This document shows positions 51,540 through 60,786 of a stretch of DNA of 64,000 nt, in pieces. Location of the stretch: assembly GCA_039680605.1 (NCBI GenBank), contig JBDKTA010000067.1:103228-167227 (forward strand), written 5' to 3'. Position 1 is the stretch's first letter. Each line of letters starts with the position of its first letter. Both the position numbers and the translations under genes were made by a program. Source of the stretch: Planctomycetaceae bacterium (GTDB lineage Bacteria; Planctomycetota; Phycisphaerae; SM23-33). Below the pieces are notes generated by a model. That model did no database searches and was not told the origin of the DNA. It saw only the letters and a program-made list of their open reading frames with translations.

Positions 51540-54254
51540 ATGAGCGCAAAGAAGTCTCGCAAGGCCCCGGCCAATCCGCTCGCCCATGAGAATAAAGAAC
51601 TCCGGGCGCAGCTTGCCGAAGCCCAGGAAACGTTACGGGCCATCCACGAAGGCGAGGTGGACGCGGTCATCGTCTCCGGCAGCCAGGGCGAACAGGTATT
51701 CTCGTTGGTGGGCGCCGAATCGGTCTATCGCCTGATTGTCGAGACGATGAAAGAGGCGGCCTTCACGGTCGCCTTCGACGGCAGAATACTCTTCTGCAAT
51801 GCCCAGTTCGGGCAGTTCGTCGAGCGGCCGATGGAGCAGATCGTCGGACATTCGCTCAATGAGTTCGTCAAGACCGACCGTGCCACAGTATCCTCCCTGC
51901 TGGCCGCCGCAAAGCAGCAGCCCGTCAAACAGCGGCTGGTGTTCCAGACCGCCGATGGCGCAGCCGTGCCCGCGCACGTGGCCGCCAACGTACTGAGCCA
52001 GCCCGACGGGCTGAGCATTTGTGTCGTTGCCAGCGACCTGAGGGAACTGGAGAATTCGACCGAGTTGATCCAGCAGCTCCGCCGTCAGCACGAAGCGTTG
52101 CAGGCGGCCAACGAGGAACTGGCAGCGGCCGATGAGGAGATGCGGGTCCAGAACGAAGAGTTGACCGCATCGAAGTCCGAGCTGGACCGGACGCGGGCAA
52201 AGTATCAGGACCTCTTCGAATCGGCTCCGGATGGATATGTCGTCACGGACGCGGAGGGAACGATCCAGGAAATGAACCATGCGGCGGCGATGCTTCTGGG
52301 CAAGCCCGGCGCCACGCTGAAGGGCAATCCGTTCCCGTCCCTGCTGCTGTCCGAGGCGGCGCGGCAGGAGTATCTCGAACTTCTCGCAACCTTGCACTCT
52401 GGCGCGGCGCCTGCGCCCAAATTGGAGGTCGAGGTCCGTTCGCTGGAAGGCCGGCAATTCTGGGCCTCCGTTACTGCCGCCGCCTCCCGTGACGAGGAAG
52501 GCAGCATCGTCGGCCTGCGATGGTTGATCCACGACATCAGCCACCGTAAGGCCACAGAGGAGTCGCTGCATCAATATATCGGTACATTGCAGGCGGTTGC
52601 CGCCGTGCGTGAAGCGGCCCTGACCTGCGCGACTGAGAAGGACCTCGGTGTCGCCTGCCTGGATATCGCCCAGAAGGTTACGGGCAGCAAGTTTGGATTC
52701 ATCGGCCAGGTTAATGAGCAAGGCCTTGAGGACATCGCCATCAGCAACCCCGGGTGGGATGCCTGCAATATCCTCGACATCGGCGGCCATCGCCAGTCGG
52801 TCAGCAGTCTCAAGATCCACGGCATCTATGGGCGCGTGCTTCTAGACGGTAAAACGGTCTTGACCAATGATCCCGCCAAACACCCCGACCGCATCGGACT
52901 TCCCCCAGGCCACCCGCCGCTCGATGCGTTCCTGGGTGTTCCATTGATCTCGGAGGGTAAGACGATAGGCATGATTGGCATGGCCAATCGTCCAGGAGGC
53001 TATGCCCAAGGGCAACAAGAGGCCCTGGAGACCCTGGCCCCGGCATTTGTTGAAGCATTCATGCGAAAACAGGCAGAAGAGGCCTTGCGCCAGGCCAAGG
53101 AAGAGCTGGAACAGCGGGTGCAGGAACGGACGGCCGAACTGAGGCACCGTTCCCAGCAGCTATCCCGTGTGGTATCCGAGTTGGCCCTGACAGAACAGCG
53201 TGAACGCGGCCGCCTGGCGCAGGTGCTGCACGACGGCCTGCAGCAACTGCTGGTGGGCGCCAAGTTCCATCTGGCGGTACTGGAGCGTTCAGGCAATGCC
53301 GCCATGGGCAAGGCGATTGCAGGCATCATGGATCTGCTGGATGATTCCATCGAGACTTCGCGCTCACTGACAGCCGAACTGAGCCCGCCGATCCTTCACC
53401 AGGGCGGATTGGTTCCGGCGATGGAGTGGCTGGCCCGATGGATGCAGGAGAAACACGGGCTGACGATTGCCCTGAGCGCAGAGAGAGTGCCGGATGCGAT
53501 AGGAGAGGATGCCCTTATCCTGCTCTTTCAGGCGACGCGCGAACTTCTGTTCAATGTCGTCAAGCATGCCGGCGTTAAGTCAGCGGCTGTGCGCGTGGGG
53601 CGATTCAATGGGGCAATCCAGATCACCGTGGCTGACGATGGGGCTGGATTTGACCCTGGTGCTCTTACGGCCGAGGACGCGGCAGGCGGTTATGGACTCT
53701 TCAGCATCAAAGAGCGACTTGACCTTTTAGGAGGCAGCATGGAGGTTGACAGCGCGCCGGGCCGGGGCAGCCGGTTCACGCTGATTGCACCGGTGGCGGC
53801 GTCAGGCACGCCGGAATCGCTGCCGCCCCAGCGGCCAGCCTCCTTGGTATCGGTATCCATCGCCCCCAGAGAGCAAGGCACAGAGGGCAAGATTCGCGTT
53901 ATTCTGGTAGACGATCATGTTGTCATGCGCCAGGGGCTGGCAACGCTACTGAAGGAAGAGCCCGACATGGTCGTCATCGGCGAGGCCTCCGACGGCGAGT
54001 CGGCCGTGAGCTTGGTGCGCGAACTCGGTCCCGATGTGGTGCTGATGGATGTTTCCATGCCAGGCATGAACGGCATTGAGGCCGCTCGCATTCTTCATGC
54101 CGAGTTGCCCGCCGTGCGCATTATCGGCCTGTCGATGTTTGAACAGGATGAACAGGCCCAGGCCATGCTCGATGCCGGCGCGTCAGACTACCTGACCAAG
54201 AGCGGACCGTCCGAACATCTCATCGCCGCCATCCGCGGTGAAACGAGCGAGTAG
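51540..54254 (+). CDS. Hybrid histidine kinase: PAS-PAS-GAF-HisKA_3-HATPase-REC
   Basis: 904 residues. An N-terminal helix is followed by PAS 1 (about 65-165), a coiled coil, PAS 2 (220-340), a GAF domain (360-520: DAFLGVPLISEGKTIGMIGMA), a coil and a NarX/DegS-type kinase: H564 in VLHDGLQQLLVG, N-box LLFNVVKHAG, G-boxes ADDGAGFDPG and YGLFSIKERLDLLGG. The C-terminal receiver has VDDH, D837 in VLMDVSMPG, and K in YLTKSG. No HTH output follows the receiver, unlike normal NarL-type regulators. GAGAAGG precedes the ATG. The last gene in line after kaiC-kaiB-kaiB and CheB-CheR-PAS, it is the most likely input or output of the Kai proteins. Confidence 0.92.
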   Translation: MSAKKSRKAPANPLAHENKELRAQLAEAQETLRAIHEGEVDAVIVSGSQGEQVFSLVGAESVYRLIVETMKEAAFTVAFDGRILFCNAQFGQFVERPMEQIVGHSLNEFVKTDRATVSSLLAAAKQQPVKQRLVFQTADGAAVPAHVAANVLSQPDGLSICVVASDLRELENSTELIQQLRRQHEALQAANEELAAADEEMRVQNEELTASKSELDRTRAKYQDLFESAPDGYVVTDAEGTIQEMNHAAAMLLGKPGATLKGNPFPSLLLSEAARQEYLELLATLHSGAAPAPKLEVEVRSLEGRQFWASVTAAASRDEEGSIVGLRWLIHDISHRKATEESLHQYIGTLQAVAAVREAALTCATEKDLGVACLDIAQKVTGSKFGFIGQVNEQGLEDIAISNPGWDACNILDIGGHRQSVSSLKIHGIYGRVLLDGKTVLTNDPAKHPDRIGLPPGHPPLDAFLGVPLISEGKTIGMIGMANRPGGYAQGQQEALETLAPAFVEAFMRKQAEEALRQAKEELEQRVQERTAELRHRSQQLSRVVSELALTEQRERGRLAQVLHDGLQQLLVGAKFHLAVLERSGNAAMGKAIAGIMDLLDDSIETSRSLTAELSPPILHQGGLVPAMEWLARWMQEKHGLTIALSAERVPDAIGEDALILLFQATRELLFNVVKHAGVKSAAVRVGRFNGAIQITVADDGAGFDPGALTAEDAAGGYGLFSIKERLDLLGGSMEVDSAPGRGSRFTLIAPVAASGTPESLPPQRPASLVSVSIAPREQGTEGKIRVILVDDHVVMRQGLATLLKEEPDMVVIGEASDGESAVSLVRELGPDVVLMDVSMPGMNGIEAARILHAELPAVRIIGLSMFEQDEQAQAMLDAGASDYLTKSGPSEHLIAAIRGETSE

Positions 54255-54264
54255 CCCGGACCCA

Positions 54265-54354
54265 TTTCACCGCGGAGATCGCAGAGACCGCAGAGGTGTT
54301 TTGAATAAAAAGACTTTGAGCCACTTGCTTCTCTGCAATGCTGCTCTGCGGTTC
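54265..54354. repeat. Inverted repeat of the CGCAGAG type
   Basis: ttcaccgcggagatcgcagagaccgcagag at the left and ctctgcaatgctgctctgcgg at the right flank an AT-rich centre. It is the same family as 54676-54900, 46141-46219 and the element at 1731-1945. Confidence 0.7.
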
Positions 54355-54509
54355 ATTTTCGGGCAAGCGCTTCGGCCTCTGTGACGCGCTTCCACTGCAC
54401 GACTATCCGGGGCGGCTGGCGGATTTTCCTGATGCCCAATTAAGTTTTTGTCCGCGCGCCGGCCTTGTGCGGCGGGGATAGCATTTCTTAGAACACAAGG
54501 AGACATGCC

Positions 54510-54665
54510 ATGCTGGGTTGGATACTGATCATCATTCTGGTGCTGTTGCTGCTGGGGGCTCTGCCGACGTGGCCGTACAGTTCCGGCTGGGGCTATTACC
54601 CCAGCGGCATCCTGGGGCTGCTGCTGGTCGTGCTGATCGTCCTGCTGCTGATGCGAATTATTTGA
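54510..54665 (+). CDS. DUF3309-type hydrophobic mini-protein
   Basis: 51 residues in two hydrophobic helices: MLGWILIIILVLLLLGALP, then TWPYSSGWGYYPSG, then ILGLLLVVLIVLLLMRII. This is the exact layout of the DUF3309 family (about 50 residues, central W-x-Y-S-x-x-W-G-Y-x-P-S-G), usually found near stress genes. AAGGAG precedes the ATG. Its role is unknown. It lies between two CGCAGAG repeats. Confidence 0.85.
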   Translation: MLGWILIIILVLLLLGALPTWPYSSGWGYYPSGILGLLLVVLIVLLLMRII

Positions 54666-54675
54666 CCGTGGGAGA

Positions 54676-54900
54676 TTTCACCGCAGAGGTCGCAGAGGTC
54701 GCAGAGTTGAGGTAAGAAGCAGGGATGGCATGAAATAACAACGCCATCCCGAGCCGACTCCGTCGGAGGTCCACCCTCGGTGGGGAAGAAACAAGATAGC
54801 CCCAATGGCCGCGGGGTCAGGCCGACGGCGTCATGGTTTGGTCACACCCTCCCCCACTCACTTTTTCTTCTCTGCGTTCTCTGCGATCTCTGCGGTGAAT
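54676..54900. repeat. Element bounded by a 30-base CGCAGAG inverted repeat
   Basis: The left end ttcaccgcagaggtcgcag (54676 on) and the right end, read on the minus strand from 54900, ttcaccgcagagatcgcag, match in about 27 of 30 positions. The 150-base centre contains smaller hairpins (gccgactccgtcgg, ccaccctcggtgg). No gene is visible in it. Confidence 0.7.
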
Positions 54901-54910
54901 CTGCCGTGAA

Positions 54911-56404
54911 CTAGCCTTTCGCTGTGCGGAACGGACCGGCGGGCAGGTTGGCGGAGTTGTATAGCGAACACCTGGGCACGCCCGCCCAGGCGTAGCGGAC
55001 CGATTCAATCTTCGCAAGGGTCTGGCTGGAGAGCGTCACCGTGCTGCCGGCGGCGACGGCCTGGGCGGGGACGAACTTGCCATCGGCGCCGGCCACCTCG
55101 AAGCCTTCGAGCCTGTTGCCTTTGACCACCAGGCCCGCTCCCGCATGGTCGAACTCAAGAACCGCCTTGGCCCCCTCGACTCGCATCGATCGCGGCGCCG
55201 GGCCTTGGTACTGCACGTCGCGGCGGTAGACCTTGCCCAGCGCCGCCAACGCCGCCCGCGCGGCGACGGGCTCTTTGTCAAGCGGGTGACCGTCGTTTGG
55301 CAGTCCGGTGTCGATGGTCACGGCCATCGCGACGTGGGGTTGCTCGGCGCAAACCCGCTGCCCCTCGCGCACGAGCGGCCACATGGGGTCGTCGTACCGG
55401 GGCAGTTGCACCAGCACGAAGGCCAGGTCGTCGCGGCTGAAGGCGCTGCGCCAGGCGGTAATCATTCCGGCCAGCATGGCGGCGTAATCGCTCGCGTCGG
55501 GCCGGCGGCCCAGGGCGGCGTCGGTGGCCGGCGCGTGGGCATTGCTTTCGCCCTGGTACCACAGCACGCCGCGCAGCGCCATCGGCGTCAGCGGGGCGAT
55601 CATGGCGTTGTACAGGCGGCTGGGCAGGTGCTGGTCGCCGTCGATGCCGAAGAACGTCCGCTGGGGCGGTGGAATGTCCGCGCGGTCGCGATCGTTGATC
55701 AGGAAGGTCTTGCCCGGTTCGGCGGCCGCCAGCGCCTCGCGCGGGGTCCAGCCCTCGATGCGGCTGCCGCCCATAGCGGCGATGACGATGCCGACCGGAA
55801 CGTCCAGCTCCGCCGCCAGGCGGGCGGCGTAGAACATGCCGACGCCTGAATAGTCCCCGATGCGATCGCGCGTGCAGACGTCCCAGTAGTCCGGATTGGC
55901 CAGATCGTCGCGGGGCCCCGCGGCAAAATCGACGTTCACGTAGCAGGCGCGGATGGCCATGGCGTCGGCGGCCGCTAGCACCGCCTCGGAACCGCCCAGG
56001 CCCTTGAGCGGCATGACGACGTTGGACTGGCCGGCGGCGATCCAGACCTCGCCGACCAGCACGTCGCGCACAACCCGCCGCCCTGCCGCCGAGGTGACGG
56101 CCAGGTCCCGACCCTGCCTGCAGGCGGGCATGGCGTCGAGCGTGACCGACCATCTGCCGTCGGACGACGCGGCGGCTGACCTGCTCTGGCCGGCAAAGGC
56201 CACGCTGACCGTCTCGCCGGGCGCCGCGCGGCCCCAGACCCGCACCGGCAGATCGCGCTGCAGCACCATGTGGTCGCCGAAGATCCGTGCCAGCGTCACC
56301 GCGGGCGTTGATGCGATATCGTTTTTCGACACGCTCATGCTCCTGTGACAGCCGCCCGCCAGCAGAACGGCAGCGGCGGCTACCGTGATAGTGTAGTGGA
56401 ACAT
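54911..56404 (-). CDS. Sialate O-acetylesterase-like lipoprotein (SGNH fold)
   Basis: 497 residues. A lipoprotein signal ends LLAGGC (C19). The catalytic domain begins with a beta-sandwich (LARIFGDHMVLQRDLPVRVWG) and has the SGNH blocks: block I WIAAGQSNVVMPLKG (S127), VIAAMGGSRIEGW (G), LWYQGESNAH (N), and NDGHPLDKEPVA (D and H). These enzymes remove acetyl groups from sialic acids or other glycans, so a role in polysaccharide use is likely (inference). It diverges from the PQQ-propeller gene across a repeat-rich 394-base gap. Longer open frames upstream run through the repeat and are rejected. Confidence 0.85.
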   Translation of the reverse strand: MFHYTITVAAAAVLLAGGCHRSMSVSKNDIASTPAVTLARIFGDHMVLQRDLPVRVWGRAAPGETVSVAFAGQSRSAAASSDGRWSVTLDAMPACRQGRDLAVTSAAGRRVVRDVLVGEVWIAAGQSNVVMPLKGLGGSEAVLAAADAMAIRACYVNVDFAAGPRDDLANPDYWDVCTRDRIGDYSGVGMFYAARLAAELDVPVGIVIAAMGGSRIEGWTPREALAAAEPGKTFLINDRDRADIPPPQRTFFGIDGDQHLPSRLYNAMIAPLTPMALRGVLWYQGESNAHAPATDAALGRRPDASDYAAMLAGMITAWRSAFSRDDLAFVLVQLPRYDDPMWPLVREGQRVCAEQPHVAMAVTIDTGLPNDGHPLDKEPVAARAALAALGKVYRRDVQYQGPAPRSMRVEGAKAVLEFDHAGAGLVVKGNRLEGFEVAGADGKFVPAQAVAAGSTVTLSSQTLAKIESVRYAWAGVPRCSLYNSANLPAGPFRTAKG

Positions 56405-56436
56405 AGATGACTTACCATAGCGTACCCGCCGGCAGG

Positions 56437-56562
56437 GTGCCACGCACAACTCCGTTGTGCGTGTCCCTGGGCGTGCAGGTTCGGGGATGCATGGGCATGG
56501 GTGCCACGCACAACTCCGTTGTGCGTGTCCCTGGACGTTCAGGTTCGGGGATGCATGGGCGG
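56437..56562. repeat. Two direct copies of a 62-64-base repeat
   Basis: Copy one at 56437-56500 and copy two at 56501-56562, nearly identical. Each begins with the palindrome cacgcacaactccgttgtgcgtg and ends at gcatgggc. Confidence 0.8.
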
Positions 56563-56682
56563 GACGCCCATGCCACACAACAAGAGCATGGGCGGGACGC
56601 CCATGCCACACGGCAAGAGCATGGGCGGGACGCCCATGCCACACGGCAAGAGCATGGGCGAGACGCCCATGCCACACGGCAA
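56551..56682. repeat. Four tandem 33-base repeats with GGGCGGGACGCCC hairpins
   Basis: Copies start at 56551 (variant), 56584, 56617 and 56650. Each carries the palindrome catgggcgggacgcccatg. The period equals 11 codons, so all reading frames stay open and code for short repeating peptides. It lies right upstream of the PQQ-propeller gene. Confidence 0.85.
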
Positions 56683-56798
56683 GAGCCGCCCATGGCCGCG
56701 GCAAACGTCTTGGCAGGGCGGCGGAGGGGAAGTATGCTTCAGAGGCCGGATCTGTGTCCGGTTGGAGCATCCTGCCGCGGCGGGGCTGGAGCACGATC

Positions 56799-59700
56799 AT
56801 GAATACGACGCTGTCATGGGCCTCATGCGCGATGGCGCTGCTGTCGGCGGCTGGGGCTGCACCTGGCCAGGCCGACGTGCGTCCGCAGCGGCCGAGTCTG
56901 GACGCCCTGCCGGCGGCGCGGTACCAGTTCGCCATCGCCTGGAAGGGCACGTGGGACGAGACGCTGGCGGCTAACAAAGACGCCCTGACGCCCGCGGCGA
57001 TCACGGACCCGGCGCTGGCGCCGCAGGCGCAGAGCATCGTCGAGTATCGCAGGATCTGGCTGCTCGAGGCGATGCTCCAGCGGTTCGCCGCCGACCGGGC
57101 CAATTGCATCAAGGGACACATCGAGATCGCCCAGAGCTGGCAGCGGACCGGCCTGCAGTACGCCAGAAGCTGGTGGGGACTCAAACTGCTCAGCGACTAC
57201 GGCGACGACCCCGAGGCCGTCAAGAGCGGCTACCAGCTCGTCCTGGGGTGGGGCTGGGGCCAGTACATCCACTGGGGCACGTGGGTCTACGCCGTACAGC
57301 CCGAGTGCCGCGACTACGCCTATCTGATCGACGACATCATCGCCAAGAACCGCAGCGGCAGATTGCCCGACGACCACCCCGCCGTGGCGACCGCCTACGC
57401 CTACCAGAGCTGGCTGACGAGCGACCTGCTGCGCTACGACGAGTTCGGCCCGCTGCTGGCAACGCTGCGGGCCAAGGGGGCCCGCGTACCGGGCTATCAG
57501 CAGGAGGCCCTGGACCTGCTGCAGCGATTCGGGCATGCCCCGCCCGAGAAAGACGCCGCCACGCCCGCAAGCGACAGCGACCTGGGCACCGCCTCGATCA
57601 TCGACGCCGACGGCAGCGTCCGCGACCTGCGGCCGGACTTCGAGGTCCAGACCCGATGGGACCTGCTGGCCAAAAACGGCCCGCTCGCCCCGGGCAGCAC
57701 CGAGGCGTTGTCGGTGGAGGACGTGCAGAAGGTGCTGGACCTGATCGTCAACTCGCCGGCGCATCTCAAGAACGGCAACCGCTACGCGCCGTTCTGGACG
57801 GTGGTAGACCGGCGACTGCGGGAATTGCCCCCCCAGCGCCTGGCGCCGCTGCGCGACTCGCACGAACGCATGGGCAGGAGCATGGCCCAGGCGGCCTTGA
57901 TGTCCGCCGATAAGCACCTGCTCCTGCGGGCCTTCAGCCAGTACCCCTTCTCACGCTCGATCCACCGCGCGATGGTGGACGTGGCCGAGGCGGAACTGCC
58001 CACCGGACGCACGCAGTGGGCCATGGCGGCGTACGAAGACGTTCTCGCACACGCGTCCGATCCGGAACTTGCCGCCCAGGCCCGCGCGGGGCTGTGGCTG
58101 GCGCTGTCCCAGAGCAGGCTCTACCGCAAACGCCTGGAGAAGGCGATGGCGGCCGTCGGCGACGACGTGCAGATCCCCTGGCGCGGGCAGAGCGTCGCGG
58201 CGGCACAGATCAAGCGCGAGCTGCTGACCGAGCCGGCGGCGCCCGCCGCGCCGGTCGTCGCGGGCAAGCCCGCCCCGGCCACCCTGGCCCAACTGCCCCG
58301 GCGGAAGATCGCCCTGAGCGGCGACTGGCCGGGGCTGTACTACGACATGGGCGGCCCGCACATGGCCTGGGGCGTGCGAAACCCCTGGCCGGCGCCGGCG
58401 GTCGAGTTCGCCCCCGACGCCACGTTCGTGGCCTGCACGCGGGCCGTGGCGCGCTTCGACGCCGCCAATGAGCCAGCCGCCCCCGCCTGGACCTGCGCCC
58501 CGCCCGACGAGGCACGCGGCAGTTGGCCCTGGCGACCAAACATCTCGCGCGCCCACGCCCAGGGCGGATCGACCTTTCACCCGTTTTTCGACCAGCGATC
58601 GCCCGTGCGCGTCACGGCGGCCGCCACGGCCTCGCGCGGCGCGCGGTACTACCTGATGGACACCGCCGCCCCGCCGGTGGTCACGGCTGTCGACGTCCGC
58701 AGCGGCAAGGTGCTCTGGACCACGCAGGGCAAGACGGGCTGGAAAGGCTTGACGCCCCTGACGCACCCGGCGGCGGCCGAGGGACGAGTCTACCTGCTGG
58801 CCGGACCGGAGAACGTCGAGCGGCTGGCGGCGCTGGGTTTCAACGACGAGATCCGCGTCGTGCAGCAGTTGGTGTGCCTCGATTCGGCCGACGGGGAGAT
58901 GATCTGGCGTCGGGCGGTGGGATGGGTTGGCAACAGTTCGATCGACCTGGCTCGCGGCGGCGGGGCGCCGGCGATTCATGAAGGCAGCGTCTACAGCGCG
59001 ACGAACATGGGGGTGCTGTCGCGCCATGATGCGCAGGACGGACTGACCGAGTGGGTGGCGTGCTACGCGCCGGCGCGGCAGTACTCCAACGCGCTGTCGA
59101 TGAACTGCGCCCGCGAGGGCTCGACGCCGCTGGTCGTCGGCGAGCGGGTGCTGCTGGCGCCTCGCGACCACACGGGGATTCTGGCCTTCCGTCGCGACAA
59201 GGGCGAATTGATCTGGGAGAGCATCCTGGTGCCCTCGGACAAGCTGGTGGGCGTGGCCGGGGCGGTCGTGATCGGCGCCAACACGAACTGGCTGACGGGC
59301 CTGGATATCGAGACGGGCAAGCAGCTCTGGGTTCGCGAGTTTGCCGCCGGGATCGGCTCGCAGGCGGCGATCCTGGGCAACGACAGCGTGGTGGTGGTCT
59401 CGGACGGGAGGGCGCTGCGCCTGGCGGCCGCCACGGGCAAGACGCTCGAAGAGCTCGACCTTCAGACCCCGCCGGGCGCGGAGGTGGTCATCGCCCCCGA
59501 TGGCACGCTGGCCGAAGTGACGCCGGCCCCGCTGGACGGCGCCAAGGGCCCCGCCACCGCCGGCGGCGGGCTGCACCTGCCGCTCAAGGAGGTCTGGTCG
59601 CTGGCGTGCGACAGCCCGGTGCTGGCGTTGCGCGACGGGGCCGACGCGTCGACCGACGCCATCGGCCTGCTCACGCAGCGGCGGATCGGGTGGATCACGA

Positions 59701-60668
59701 CCCGCCCCAACTGGCAGCTCGCCTGGCAGCGCCTGCTGACGCAGCGCCCGACGACGATCGCCCTGACGGGCAGCCGCCTGCTGGCGTCGCGGCGCTGGAC
59801 GCTCGACGCGTACGCCGGCGAGGCCGGCACGCGGGAGTGGTCGACGCAGCTTGCGATGATCCCCTCGGCTATCGGCGGCGACGAGACGCTCATCTACGCC
59901 CTGCCCGTCGGCGGCAACGGCGGAAGCTCGTATTACTCCGCCGTCGACGCGGCGACGCAAAAGACCCTCTGGAAGGGCTGCCTGTACTGGAACGTGGGGC
60001 TGGGCAATGCAGTGTACGCCAATCGATTCAGCCGCCGCGGCGACGGCACGGGCCTGCTGGCCAGCGTCACGCACTGCGACAATCGCGTCGGCGAGGTCAT
60101 TCAGGACGCCTCGACGGGCAAGATCGTTTCGCGCCGGCCCATCGGCCCGGCGAACACCTGGGCCTGGGGCGAGTACACGTATGACGAGGGCGGCATCGGC
60201 TGGATCGGCTCGGACAAGCGGATCCGGGCGGTGGGGCTAAGCGGCGAGGAGTTGCTTACAGAGGGCTGGCCGCGCCAGGTGGAGTTCAAGTATTTCCGGG
60301 CGCTGGTGAACGTGCGCCGCGAGGGCATTTACCTGCGCCTGGCCCAGCACCTGTTGCGGTACGACCCCGCCACGCGGGCCGAGATCACGTACGACCTGGC
60401 GGCCGGCGAAGACGCGCCCAATCGCGTGGTGCTGGAGTTTCGCAAGCTCGGCGAGCGGCTGCTGGTGATCTCCGGCGACACCGCCCGCGGCGCCGGCGGA
60501 AGCGTCTTCGCCGACGTCTTCGACTACGCCTCGGCCAAACGCCTGGAACACCAGACCCTGCCCGGCGTGCAGTGCTGCATCAGCATGCACGACACGCGGG
60601 CAATCATCCTCGACGGCTCAGTCGTCGTCACCGACACCGATGGCGTACACGTCTTCGCCGGCGAGTAA
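56799..60668 (+). CDS. Large exported PQQ-like beta-propeller repeat protein
   Basis: 1289 residues. The signal peptide (ASCAMALLSAAGAAPGQA) is followed by a helical region, probably TPR-like, to about residue 500, then a large region of PQQ/WD-type propeller blades with the motif A-x-D-x-x-x-G-K-x-x-W: VTAVDVRSGKVLWTT, VCLDSADGEMIWRRA, ILAFRRDKGELIWES, TGLDIETGKQLWVRE, YYSAVDAATQKTLWKG. At least five blades can be counted. Such proteins are surface or periplasmic scaffolds in planctomycetes; no enzyme motif is seen. GGAG precedes the ATG. The frame is open 114 codons upstream because of the 33-base repeats. Confidence 0.8.
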   Translation: MNTTLSWASCAMALLSAAGAAPGQADVRPQRPSLDALPAARYQFAIAWKGTWDETLAANKDALTPAAITDPALAPQAQSIVEYRRIWLLEAMLQRFAADRANCIKGHIEIAQSWQRTGLQYARSWWGLKLLSDYGDDPEAVKSGYQLVLGWGWGQYIHWGTWVYAVQPECRDYAYLIDDIIAKNRSGRLPDDHPAVATAYAYQSWLTSDLLRYDEFGPLLATLRAKGARVPGYQQEALDLLQRFGHAPPEKDAATPASDSDLGTASIIDADGSVRDLRPDFEVQTRWDLLAKNGPLAPGSTEALSVEDVQKVLDLIVNSPAHLKNGNRYAPFWTVVDRRLRELPPQRLAPLRDSHERMGRSMAQAALMSADKHLLLRAFSQYPFSRSIHRAMVDVAEAELPTGRTQWAMAAYEDVLAHASDPELAAQARAGLWLALSQSRLYRKRLEKAMAAVGDDVQIPWRGQSVAAAQIKRELLTEPAAPAAPVVAGKPAPATLAQLPRRKIALSGDWPGLYYDMGGPHMAWGVRNPWPAPAVEFAPDATFVACTRAVARFDAANEPAAPAWTCAPPDEARGSWPWRPNISRAHAQGGSTFHPFFDQRSPVRVTAAATASRGARYYLMDTAAPPVVTAVDVRSGKVLWTTQGKTGWKGLTPLTHPAAAEGRVYLLAGPENVERLAALGFNDEIRVVQQLVCLDSADGEMIWRRAVGWVGNSSIDLARGGGAPAIHEGSVYSATNMGVLSRHDAQDGLTEWVACYAPARQYSNALSMNCAREGSTPLVVGERVLLAPRDHTGILAFRRDKGELIWESILVPSDKLVGVAGAVVIGANTNWLTGLDIETGKQLWVREFAAGIGSQAAILGNDSVVVVSDGRALRLAAATGKTLEELDLQTPPGAEVVIAPDGTLAEVTPAPLDGAKGPATAGGGLHLPLKEVWSLACDSPVLALRDGADASTDAIGLLTQRRIGWITTRPNWQLAWQRLLTQRPTTIALTGSRLLASRRWTLDAYAGEAGTREWSTQLAMIPSAIGGDETLIYALPVGGNGGSSYYSAVDAATQKTLWKGCLYWNVGLGNAVYANRFSRRGDGTGLLASVTHCDNRVGEVIQDASTGKIVSRRPIGPANTWAWGEYTYDEGGIGWIGSDKRIRAVGLSGEELLTEGWPRQVEFKYFRALVNVRREGIYLRLAQHLLRYDPATRAEITYDLAAGEDAPNRVVLEFRKLGERLLVISGDTARGAGGSVFADVFDYASAKRLEHQTLPGVQCCISMHDTRAIILDGSVVVTDTDGVHVFAGE

Positions 60669-60682
60669 TCGCCGACAGAGAT

Positions 60683-60778
60683 GGGTGGCATGGCGACACA
60701 CGTTTCTGTTTCTCGTGGGTCGCCATGATGCTCAGCCGCGCCCATGGCGACCCGCTACGCGTGTCGCCATGCCACCCA
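60683..60778. repeat. GGCGACACGCG palindromic units
   Basis: gggtggcatggcgacacacg with gggtcgccatga, and catggcgacccgctacgcgt with gtcgccatgccaccc as the inverted copy. It sits between the convergent PQQ-propeller and PRC genes. Confidence 0.65.
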
Positions 60779-60786
60779 TGCTCGTT

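Noticed and set aside
56551..56682. CRISPR array
   Set aside because: The 33-base units are directly adjacent with no unique spacers, and no cas gene is near.
56457..56798. N-terminal extension of the PQQ-propeller protein
   Set aside because: The extra 114 codons only read through the hairpin repeats and give an 11-residue repeating peptide. The ATG at 56799 is followed by a proper signal peptide.
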